DNA of 52,952 bases from Bdellovibrio sp. (lineage in GTDB: Bacteria; UBA10199; 2-02-FULL-44-16; DYJF01), in the NCBI GenBank assembly GCA_020723205.1, contig DYJF01000007.1, positions 1-52,952 on the forward strand. The letters are read 5' to 3'. Both the position numbers and the translations under genes were made by a program. Of the stretch, positions 16,619-24,518 are shown piece after piece. Below the pieces are notes generated by a model that saw only the letters and a program-made list of their open reading frames with translations, did no database searches and was not told the DNA's origin. The stretch's first letter is position 1; each line of letters opens with the position of its first letter.

Positions 16619-17791
16619 ATGAAGAAATTCACAGTAGCAGTTCTGGCTTTGGCCATTGCGGCGTTCGTCGCCACATCGGCACAGGCCGAAGAGAAGTACG
16701 TAGCAGGTGGTTTTGAAGCATCCGGTCACATCGTGGCTGGCGGCGGCTGGCAGCGCCAGAATAACAAGGCCGTCACCTATATAACGACTGATGGTGACAA
16801 TTTCTACGGCCCTGGCGTGTTAGGTAAGTACATCAGCGATCCAGGTTATGGAGCAAGCTCTGATCAGTTCTCGTTCTTCATCGATGAGGTCGAGTTGGAC
16901 ATCATGAAGTCGTTCGGTGAGAACATCAGACTTCGCGCCGATTTGGATTTCGGCCGTGTAGCATCATCGGGTCTTTTCACGAACGCGTTCATGCTTGAAC
17001 AGGCCTATGCAACGGCGAACATCCCGGTTGGAAACGGCATCGAGTTCATGCTCGGCCGCTTCAACACACCGATCGGGTTCGAATCGGTTGATGTCGCAGA
17101 GAACGACACGATATCGAAGTCGGTTCTCGTAGAAGGTCTGCGCCCGGCCAACACGACCGGCGCGAAGATCTATTACTCGTTCAGCGATCTGGTTGACCTG
17201 CACTTCTACGTGGTCAACACGCTCTATGCCGACAGCGATGTGAAGATCAGCGACGTTCCGTCGATGGGCTTCCGTCTCGGCTTTAACTGGGGCGATGAAG
17301 GCAACGAGAGCACGTTCGGTTTCTCCGGATTGTTCGGACCGGAATCACGCAACTCGAACAAGCACTTCACGTTCGGCGGTGACATCGATCTGAACTGGTG
17401 GATCACAGAGGCCTTCGCATTAGGTCTCGAAGCGTTGTTCGTACGCGCTGATGCAGTTACCAGCACGACGGGCGTCGTTGCCGGAAGCAACACCGAGTAT
17501 CTGGGCGGATTGCTCAACCTGCACTATGCCTTCTCCGATGTTTGGGACGGCACGCTGAAATTCGCGTACGCGAAACAGTTCGACGCGGCAGCCAGTGTTG
17601 GCGCAGGTAACAACATGAACCTGACCGGCGCCGAGCAGGACATCTATCAGATCTCTCTGGCGGGCGGATATGAGATCGCCGACGGAGCGAAGATGAAGAT
17701 GGAAGGCCGCTTTGATATCGTCAATCCGATAGGCGCATCCAACACGGAATACACCTACGGCTTGGCCCTGGCCTTCGACTACGACTTCTAA
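16619..17791 (+). CDS. Outer-membrane porin (beta-barrel)
   Basis: A 390-residue secreted protein with a signal peptide (MKKFTVAVLALAIAAFVATSAQA, cleavage after about A23) followed by alternating aromatic/polar strands and a C-terminal phenylalanine in LALAFDYDF, the beta-signal read by the Bam machinery. The segment 'IDEVELDIMKSFGENIRLRADLDFGRV' and 'GIEFMLGRFNTPIGFESVDV' resemble phosphate-selective porin O/P and related 16-strand general porins. Substrate unknown. A strong ribosome site AGGAGAGG stands just before the ATG, the promoter is near-consensus and a terminator follows at once. Codon choice is richer in AT-ending and 'favoured' codons than in neighbours; together these suggest a highly expressed single-gene unit. 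Confidence 0.88.
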   Translation: MKKFTVAVLALAIAAFVATSAQAEEKYVAGGFEASGHIVAGGGWQRQNNKAVTYITTDGDNFYGPGVLGKYISDPGYGASSDQFSFFIDEVELDIMKSFGENIRLRADLDFGRVASSGLFTNAFMLEQAYATANIPVGNGIEFMLGRFNTPIGFESVDVAENDTISKSVLVEGLRPANTTGAKIYYSFSDLVDLHFYVVNTLYADSDVKISDVPSMGFRLGFNWGDEGNESTFGFSGLFGPESRNSNKHFTFGGDIDLNWWITEAFALGLEALFVRADAVTSTTGVVAGSNTEYLGGLLNLHYAFSDVWDGTLKFAYAKQFDAAASVGAGNNMNLTGAEQDIYQISLAGGYEIADGAKMKMEGRFDIVNPIGASNTEYTYGLALAFDYDF

Positions 17792-17818
17792 ATAGAAGTT
17801 GGATCGGAAGCAAAAAAA

Positions 17819-17845
17819 CCCCGTCCGGAAACGGACGGGGTTTTT
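17819..17845 (+). terminator. Rho-independent terminator of the porin gene
   Basis: Perfect 9-bp stem CCCCGTCCG (17819-17827) / CGGACGGGG (17832-17840) with GAAA tetraloop, followed by TTTTTATTTTT. It begins 28 bases after the porin stop. On the minus strand the run of A before the stem gives it a T-tract too, so it may also stop the convergent radical SAM transcript. Confidence 0.95.
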
Positions 17846-17860
17846 ATTTTTCTTCCGATG

Positions 17861-18838
17861 CTATTTTTTGAATTCCTGCAAGATCTCCCGCAGCAAATTG
17901 GAAGGATGTTTCCATGCGCGGACGGAGAAGGGAACGATGCAGCCGCACCTGTCGCAATCGGCCTTGGGGCCTATCACGCAGGGTTTTTTGACGTTGCCTT
18001 CCGCATCAAATGCGGTTCCGTGTTTCACGAACACGCAATTTTTCCCGATCGACTTGTGCCTTTCGCCGGACCTCATGAGATTGAAGGTCATAGGCGGGGC
18101 GCCTATGAATTCCCTGTAACGGCCCCTCTTAAGATCGGAGAGTTTTTCAAGGATACGGTCGCGCTCCTCAAAAGTGAGCCAGAGACCGACAGAGGGGACG
18201 GTCCCCTTTTTAACAGGGGGATCGTCCCCGATAATGGGCGTGAAAAAATCGAAGAGGACGTGGCGGATATTGGGGATACGGCTCCATTCATCAAGAAGGG
18301 CGTCTATGCAATCCACGTTGGCCCTGTTCAAACAACAGGCGATGGCGACATTGAGACCTTTGATGCTCGAGACGTTCTTTTTGATCTTGGCGTATGTGCC
18401 CTTTCCGCGGATCGAATCATGGTACTCTTCCGTGCCGTCAACAGAGACATGGAACTCGACGTCCGGCCAAAAGGGCAAGGGCAGCGTGCCGTTCGTCACG
18501 ACCCTGTTGGCGCGGAAAAAACGGCGCCCCTTCTCGATCAGTTCGCGACGTAAGAGCGGTTCACCGCCTACCCAGGTGCAGCTGTAAAAGGGTTTTTTGC
18601 CCTTTTGCATCGCTTCGATCTTTTTCAGCCATTCCTCATCGCCAAGCTCCTTTTTTCCCTCCTGATCGTAGGAGAAAAAGTAGCAGTGCCCGCAGCGCAG
18701 ATTGCACTTCGTGGTCACATCTATCGAGCAGAACGTATTCTTGGGCAGCGGCGCCGCCATTAGGACCAGTCGCGGCAGGATTTTCCCCCGCCAGAACGGG
18801 TGGTTAGCTTTCGAAGGGTTGACTATCGTATTATCCAT
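17861..18838 (-). CDS. Radical SAM protein with SPASM-like C-terminus
   Basis: A 325-residue radical SAM enzyme. The [4Fe-4S]/SAM motif is C45-x3-C49-x2-C52 (CNLRCGHCYFF), with the GGEPLLRRE motif near 92-100. The C-terminus holds a second cysteine set, C268, C287, C295, C298 and C300, as in SPASM-type auxiliary clusters of peptide- or lipid-modifying enzymes. No substrate peptide is recognisable nearby. It is divergent from the phosphatidyltransferase/phosphatase fusion gene with only 49 bases between the start codons, so the two are likely controlled from a shared region. No signal peptide or membrane segment. Role unknown; modification of a small molecule or head group is only a guess. Confidence 0.85.
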   Translation of the reverse strand: MDNTIVNPSKANHPFWRGKILPRLVLMAAPLPKNTFCSIDVTTKCNLRCGHCYFFSYDQEGKKELGDEEWLKKIEAMQKGKKPFYSCTWVGGEPLLRRELIEKGRRFFRANRVVTNGTLPLPFWPDVEFHVSVDGTEEYHDSIRGKGTYAKIKKNVSSIKGLNVAIACCLNRANVDCIDALLDEWSRIPNIRHVLFDFFTPIIGDDPPVKKGTVPSVGLWLTFEERDRILEKLSDLKRGRYREFIGAPPMTFNLMRSGERHKSIGKNCVFVKHGTAFDAEGNVKKPCVIGPKADCDRCGCIVPFSVRAWKHPSNLLREILQEFKK

Positions 18839-18887
18839 AGGTTATGGAGCCATATTCTATCGGGGCGCCTTTAGGCAAGGAGAATAA

Positions 18888-21215
18888 ATGGGTCTGTTAG
18901 GTCTTAATCCCAAGGTCTGGATAACGCTTGGTCCGGTACTTTTCATAAATCTGGTTCTCTTCATATCCCTGCTGGCCTACACATTTACCGGCAGGAAACG
19001 CAAAAGAGACGTTCCTGAAGCGGCAAAGAGACACACTTCAAAGTTTCTGGCCGGACATTTCAAGGAGTGGTGGGTCTTCACGACGGACCCCGTTGCGAAG
19101 CTCTTCGTGCGCATGGGGGTCAGGCCCAGCACCCTTACCTTTATAGGGTTCCTTTTCAGCGCGGCAGCGGCTCTCCTCTTCGCAAAGGGTCTGTTCGGAT
19201 TCGCCGGCTGGACGATGATCTTCGGAGCGACCTTCGATATCTTCGACGGACGCGTCGCACGCCTGACTGGACAGGAATCCCGCTCCGGCGCGTTCTACGA
19301 TTCCGTCATGGACCGCTTCGGCGAAGGGGTATGCTTTCTGGGGCTGGCCTTCTATTTCCACTCGAGCTGGATACTCTTCTTTGTCGTGGCTGGCCTCATC
19401 GGCTCAATGCTCGTATCATACACGCGCGCCCGCGGCGAAAGCGTGGGCATCATCTGCAAGGGTGGCGCGATGCAGCGTCCGGAACGCATCGTGTACTTAG
19501 GCGTGTCGTCGGTGTTCGATCCCTTGACGAACATCGCGCTCGCGAGCTGGTTCGCCGCGCCGCCCCCTCTTCTGCTCATAGGCGCGATCATAATAATCGC
19601 CGTCATGACCAATGTCACCGCGGTCCATCGCATGATCTTCATCATGAACGCGCTCGACACCGCGGATAAACCCGAACGCGAGACGATCCCGCAGATACTG
19701 ACAAGACTTTCAACGCCCGAAGGGCGCGAGGCGTTCTTCGCAAAGGCGAAATACGGCTACGACAGGACGAGAACCTCGTTCGCGCACGTGATCCAATTCG
19801 TGCTCGACGGCGCGGACACAAGGACCTTAAAAGAGCTTCTGGACAGGGGGGACCTGCCTAACATCTCGGAACACGTCGTCCAAAAAGGCGGATTTTACGA
19901 AGCGGTCAGCTGTTTTCCCTCGACTACCGGTCCCTCGTTCACGCCCTTTGTAACCGGCTGTTTTCCGGGTACCTGCAACGTGCCGGCGGCCAGATGGTTC
20001 GACAGGTCGATATCTTCCGCGCGCGTTCTGACGCTAAACCGTTTTCGCGACTATCTGGGCTGGGGCGCTTACGCAATGGATTTCGATCTTTCCAAATCGG
20101 TACGCACGGTCTTCGAGTATTCCCGCCGCGCCGTTAACATATTCGGGATAGTCAATCGCGGCTGCGGCATCATCCGCGATCCGGCGTTCTTCCGCCTGCA
20201 CTCGTTATTCGGAAGTTCCAGACGCGATACGGACTTAACCGAGCTCGAGGATGTGGCGTTCCAGTGGTTCGAGGACGCGACGTGGCGCGACGCAGACTAC
20301 GTCTTTTACTCGTTCCCGTCTGTGGACGTCGCCGGCGACGACAACTCCTCTGTCTACAGGAGGTTCGATGACGTGGTCGGCAGGGCGGTCGCGCTCTTAA
20401 AAGAGCACGGCAAATATGATAACACCGCGATACTTATAACGAGCGACCACGGGCATGGGACCTTTGAACGCTCCTTTGACCTGACGCGCGCGCTTGAAAA
20501 GCTTATGCCGACGCTTAGATATCCTGCAAAACTTCGACAGTGGGAGGATGCGGACGCCATTCCGCTCGTATCCGGCACTTCAATGGCGCACCTCTATTTG
20601 AGAAAGGGCGCCCAGTGGGACGAGAAATATCTCTTTGAGGAGATCGAAACGGCCGGCATAACCGGGGCCCTGTTCGACCATCCCGAGATAGGGATCATCG
20701 CCGGAAGAAGCGCCGGCGGCGGGATCAACGTCCTTTCAAGGAAAGGCAGGGCGCACATAGTCGAGGATGCCGACGGGCGCATCACCTACATTATGAACGG
20801 CGGCGATCCATTCGGTTATCAGGACATTCCGCAGACGATCTACCCGGCGAAGGCGCTGGAGCTCACCGCAGCAAGCGAACATCCCGACGGCATCATGCAG
20901 CTCTTGCAGCTTTTCAGGTCCCCGCGGACGGGCGATCTTGTGATAAGCGCTTCGCGCGGGGCGACGCTCGGCGACAGGGTGCACAGGGCCGCGCGTACGC
21001 ACGGTTCGCTGTTGCGCGAGCATCTCATGGTGCCGTTCCTGTCGAACATTCCCGTCGAAACGAAGCATCTGCGAACCGCCGACGCGTTCGCGCTTATACT
21101 TGACATCTTCGGCATAGAGGCGGAACACAAGATAGACGGGAGAGTTCCCCTGTGGCATACAAAGAGGTCCGCGGCGGGTGCGTTGGAAAGGGAGAGGTCA
21201 TGCCAAAGCGTTTGA
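18888..21215 (+). CDS. CDP-alcohol phosphatidyltransferase fused to an alkaline-phosphatase-superfamily domain
   Basis: 775 residues in two parts. Residues 1-260: membrane CDP-alcohol phosphatidyltransferase with an intact catalytic signature D117-x2-D120-G-x2-A-R-x8-G134-x3-D138-x3-D142 and several membrane helices; it should move a phosphatidyl group from CDP-diacylglycerol to an alcohol. Residues about 295-775: phosphodiesterase/nucleotide-pyrophosphatase-like alkaline phosphatase fold, with QFVLDGAD (metal ligand about D307), FPSTTGPSFTPFVTG (nucleophile probably T347), 'SVDVAGDD' (about 479-485) and TSDHGHGTF (D520-H521). Where the family often has a D-x2-G-H motif this protein has D-V-A-G-D, so metal binding may differ. 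A natural reading is synthesis of a phosphorylated phospholipid followed by removal or exchange of its phosphate by the same chain. AAGGAG five bases upstream fixes the ATG. Confidence 0.85.
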   Translation: MGLLGLNPKVWITLGPVLFINLVLFISLLAYTFTGRKRKRDVPEAAKRHTSKFLAGHFKEWWVFTTDPVAKLFVRMGVRPSTLTFIGFLFSAAAALLFAKGLFGFAGWTMIFGATFDIFDGRVARLTGQESRSGAFYDSVMDRFGEGVCFLGLAFYFHSSWILFFVVAGLIGSMLVSYTRARGESVGIICKGGAMQRPERIVYLGVSSVFDPLTNIALASWFAAPPPLLLIGAIIIIAVMTNVTAVHRMIFIMNALDTADKPERETIPQILTRLSTPEGREAFFAKAKYGYDRTRTSFAHVIQFVLDGADTRTLKELLDRGDLPNISEHVVQKGGFYEAVSCFPSTTGPSFTPFVTGCFPGTCNVPAARWFDRSISSARVLTLNRFRDYLGWGAYAMDFDLSKSVRTVFEYSRRAVNIFGIVNRGCGIIRDPAFFRLHSLFGSSRRDTDLTELEDVAFQWFEDATWRDADYVFYSFPSVDVAGDDNSSVYRRFDDVVGRAVALLKEHGKYDNTAILITSDHGHGTFERSFDLTRALEKLMPTLRYPAKLRQWEDADAIPLVSGTSMAHLYLRKGAQWDEKYLFEEIETAGITGALFDHPEIGIIAGRSAGGGINVLSRKGRAHIVEDADGRITYIMNGGDPFGYQDIPQTIYPAKALELTAASEHPDGIMQLLQLFRSPRTGDLVISASRGATLGDRVHRAARTHGSLLREHLMVPFLSNIPVETKHLRTADAFALILDIFGIEAEHKIDGRVPLWHTKRSAAGALERERSCQSV

Positions 21216-21802
21216 ATCCGGAAGACGTAAGGACGGGCGAAGCGGCGCTCGATGACGCGGTCGACACTTTTATTCAGGGAGCCGGAAAGGTCTCCTCGGC
21301 CCTTTTGGGCATGATCAACAAGGCGGGCGGTCAGATCTACGCCTTGCTCTTCTTGAGCGATGAGCCGCTTTCGCTCGATGAGATCTCAAAACGTTTGGGG
21401 ATCAGCAAGAGCAACGTCTCCATCAACATACGCCTGCTCGAGGATTTCAATCTCGTGAGAAAGGTCTGGGTGAAGGGTTCGAGAAAAGATTACTACGCCG
21501 CGGAACGCGTCTACCCGAAAAAGGTCTTAGGTGATTTTTTGGGTAAGATCAGGGGGACGATAGGCGACGCGATCATGACCATCGAAAGGACTCGCGCGAG
21601 GGCCACGGAGGCCAAGGTCCTGCTCGACGGTTCTAAAAAAGAAAAGATAGATTTCATATTGAACCAGCTGACACTCATGGGCCTTTTTTATTACGCGGCC
21701 GACAAGTTCTTTGACGACTTTTTCACCGGGAAGCCCATCAACGTCGATCTCCTGAGAAGAGCAATATCTAACCCTGAAGAGTTCCAGCGGGGAAGATCCT
21801 GA
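21200..21802 (+). CDS. GbsR/MarR-family transcriptional regulator
   Basis: A 200-residue protein with a winged helix at about 35-100: IYALLFLSDEPLSLDEISKRLGISKSNVSINIRLLEDFNLVRKVW is the helix-turn-helix and wing (shown in pieces: LSLDEISKRLGISKSNVS, LEDFNLVRKVW). The C-terminal half is helical (dimerisation). GbsR-type proteins control osmolyte or membrane-related genes. Start set at ATG 21200, which has GGGAGAG upstream; it lies inside the end of the fusion gene (16-base overlap), so the two are co-translated and the regulator plausibly acts on that unit. The stop is directly followed by the convergent stop of the Omp85 gene. Confidence 0.85.
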   Translation: MPKRLNPEDVRTGEAALDDAVDTFIQGAGKVSSALLGMINKAGGQIYALLFLSDEPLSLDEISKRLGISKSNVSINIRLLEDFNLVRKVWVKGSRKDYYAAERVYPKKVLGDFLGKIRGTIGDAIMTIERTRARATEAKVLLDGSKKEKIDFILNQLTLMGLFYYAADKFFDDFFTGKPINVDLLRRAISNPEEFQRGRS

Positions 21803-24517
21803 TCAGAAAAGATATCCGAAGGTAAGGTGGAAGCGGCCGAAACTCTCGTTCCCCGTTCGATTGAGATTTATACCGTAGTCCGCGCGTATGGGTCCGACGG
21901 GCGTAACATAGCGCAGGCCGAACCCGGCAGATCTCTTGAACGTATCCCCGCTCACGGACGAATAGTCGTTCGTCAGACTTCCCATATCAAAGAAGAACGC
22001 CCAGCTGAAACGGTTGAAGAGTTTGATGCGGAGCTCTTCGTTGAAGATTATCCTCAGGCGCCCGCCGGTGGGCTGCCCGGCCGCATCGACCGGGCCCAAG
22101 CTGTCCTGGCCTACGCCGCGCACCGTATCGTCACCGCCTAAGAACAAAAGCTCGTTGGTGGGAACGCTCACGTTCTTGCCCAAGGTCTGTATGTTGTTGA
22201 AACGGAGCATCGTCACCAATGTGAAGCGCTTGAAAAAGGTGATATCGTTCTCGCCCATCCAGTTGAACTGCACGAAATTCGCGTGCGCGCCGTAGATCTC
22301 GTTGAAGATATCGACGCCGCCAACGGTGTACCAGCCCTTTGTCGGGTTGGCAAAACTGTCGCGCGTATCGTAGCTCGACGAAAGCGATATCTTCGATATA
22401 TTGTTGTTCCTCAAGCTTTCGGCGTCGGCGGCGGTGGCGTTCCCTTCGATCATGTAGTTGCGGTCGAACTCGTACTTGAAAAACAAGCCCAAGGTCCTGT
22501 AGCGCCTGAAAAAGCCCATGCTGCCGGCCAGCTGTATGTAATCGAATGCCGGCCTTATCTCATGCTGGATCCAGCTCAACACCGACATTTCGACGCTGGA
22601 GCCGACGAAGCTGGGATCGAGCCAGCCCACCTCCGCCCTCGACAGATCGCGCCCGCCAGTCAGCTTGAACATCGTGCGTTTCGCCCATCCGAAGGAGTTG
22701 TAGTTTGTAAAGGCCAGCGCGCCCGCGAACGAATAGTCGGTCGAATAACCGAACTCCAGATCAAGCGTGAACGGCTTTTGTTCGTCGACCTGTACGAGCA
22801 GGTGGACCGTTTGGGCCTTGTCAGCCAGTCCGACCGTCTCTATCGTAACGGCGGAGAATGCGCCGAGCCGTCTTAACTTCAGCTGGCTGTCAACGATCTT
22901 CTTGTAGCTGAAGGGTTCACCCTCGCCTATCGTCATTGCGTTCTTGATCGCCTTCTGGCTTGTGAGCACGTCCCCCACTATGAGTATCTGGCCGATCTTG
23001 ACCTTCGGACCTTCGTTGATGTCGTATGTGATCACCGCGCTGCGATCTTGAACGTCCCTTGAAACAGCCTGCTTCACTTCTGCGTACGGGAACCCGTTGT
23101 CCGCATAGAAGATGAGCAATTGCTGGCGGTCCTGAGGGAGCGCTATCTCATCGAAGGGCCTCTTCGTTCTGACCTTGAGGACCTTGAACAACCGGTGGTC
23201 GGATATCTCTTCATTGCCGTTGAACTTCACGGAGCGAACGATCGTCTGCGAGCCCTCATTGACGGGGATCGTGAGCTCCACGTCGAACCCCTGCTTCGTC
23301 GGGGCAATCCCCCACTCCCCAACCTCGGCGTCCACATATCCTTCGCTTTTGAAGACGTTCCGTATCGCCTTGGAATCCTCGCCTTCAAGCGCAGGATCGA
23401 AAGCCCCTTTATGGCCGAAGGCGCGCTGCTTAGTGACCATCGCCTTCTTAAGACGGCCGGCGCCCACGTGCTCGTTCCCTTCGAAGCCGATATCCTTGAC
23501 TATCTGCGAGGCGCCCTCGTTGACAAAGAACGTGATAAGGACGGTGCCGTCCTTCCTGGTAACCGTCTGCGTTTCGACCGCCGCCTCCGGATATCCTATC
23601 TGGCGATAGAGCTTCTTGATCTCCTCAGCGCTCGCCTCTATCTCGAATGAATCGTAGCTCCCTTCTTTGAATATCGTAACCGTTTTTTTGAGCCGCCCAG
23701 AGCTCAAGTGGTGGTTACCCACGAACTTGACCTTGACGTGCGGGCCCTCTTCGACGCCCACAACGATATCGGCGCGGTTGATCGCGAAATCTATGTCCTT
23801 ACTGACCAGAAAGACCTTTGCCCTCGGGTAGCCGTGCATGCGGTAAAATTCAGTGAGCTCGCGAAGAGACCTTCTCAATCTTAGTTCGGAATACGGTCTC
23901 CATGAATCTATCGCCGAAGCGAAGCGGCTCGCCGGATAGGCGCGGTTCCCTTCCACTTTGATCGAGCGGTACCGGATCAGATCGCCGCGCCTGATGTGAA
24001 AAGTGACCGCCACCCCGTTGTCCGACGGTTCGTCCTCCTCTTCGACGTAGATCTGCGTATCGATATAGCCCTCGCGCTCGTAGAACTCCTTTATGCGCTC
24101 GATCTGGTCCTCGACGCGCTTCGGCGTGTAAAGATCGCCGGTGTGGACCGTCAGGTATTTAAGGACCTTGTTCTCGAGGTATGGGTAATTACCGACCACG
24201 TCCAAGCGCGTGATGACCTTCGCTTCGCCGAACGTTATCTCGACGACCACCCCGCCTGCGGAATCGTACGTCCTCGCCTCTATAGTGGAAAAAACGCCCC
24301 ACTTGCGGAGATATCCCACGGCCCTGTCGAGCTCGACATAGTTGAAGGGTTCCCCAACCTTGAACGGAATGACGTCCCGGACGGCCGTTTCGTTTATCCC
24401 TTCAAGTCCCTTCAAACGGATGTCTGCGACGGTTGGCTCGGCGCCGAAGAGAGGCATGGCGAAGAGCAGGATCATCGCCGCCGAAAGACAAGCCGCTATT
24501 TTTTTATTAGCCCCCAT
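21803..24517 (-). CDS. Omp85-family assembly factor (BamA/TamA-like) with seven POTRA domains
   Basis: 904 residues. A signal peptide (about 1-26) is followed by seven POTRA-like repeats that I place near 29-98, 100-176, 178-256, 260-335, 340-421, 425-503 and 506-578, then a C-terminal barrel at about 580-904 ending in FHLTFGYLF, a beta-signal. The barrel contains DDTVRGVGQ in the position of the VRGF loop of BamA. BamA normally has five POTRAs and TamA three, so seven is notable. It is immediately downstream of tamB (one base between stop and start), which favours a TamA-like partner role, but it could be the principal BamA. The protein inserts or transports outer-membrane proteins or lipids. 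Confidence 0.9.
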   Translation of the reverse strand: MGANKKIAACLSAAMILLFAMPLFGAEPTVADIRLKGLEGINETAVRDVIPFKVGEPFNYVELDRAVGYLRKWGVFSTIEARTYDSAGGVVVEITFGEAKVITRLDVVGNYPYLENKVLKYLTVHTGDLYTPKRVEDQIERIKEFYEREGYIDTQIYVEEEDEPSDNGVAVTFHIRRGDLIRYRSIKVEGNRAYPASRFASAIDSWRPYSELRLRRSLRELTEFYRMHGYPRAKVFLVSKDIDFAINRADIVVGVEEGPHVKVKFVGNHHLSSGRLKKTVTIFKEGSYDSFEIEASAEEIKKLYRQIGYPEAAVETQTVTRKDGTVLITFFVNEGASQIVKDIGFEGNEHVGAGRLKKAMVTKQRAFGHKGAFDPALEGEDSKAIRNVFKSEGYVDAEVGEWGIAPTKQGFDVELTIPVNEGSQTIVRSVKFNGNEEISDHRLFKVLKVRTKRPFDEIALPQDRQQLLIFYADNGFPYAEVKQAVSRDVQDRSAVITYDINEGPKVKIGQILIVGDVLTSQKAIKNAMTIGEGEPFSYKKIVDSQLKLRRLGAFSAVTIETVGLADKAQTVHLLVQVDEQKPFTLDLEFGYSTDYSFAGALAFTNYNSFGWAKRTMFKLTGGRDLSRAEVGWLDPSFVGSSVEMSVLSWIQHEIRPAFDYIQLAGSMGFFRRYRTLGLFFKYEFDRNYMIEGNATAADAESLRNNNISKISLSSSYDTRDSFANPTKGWYTVGGVDIFNEIYGAHANFVQFNWMGENDITFFKRFTLVTMLRFNNIQTLGKNVSVPTNELLFLGGDDTVRGVGQDSLGPVDAAGQPTGGRLRIIFNEELRIKLFNRFSWAFFFDMGSLTNDYSSVSGDTFKRSAGFGLRYVTPVGPIRADYGINLNRTGNESFGRFHLTFGYLF

Positions 24518-24518
24518 G

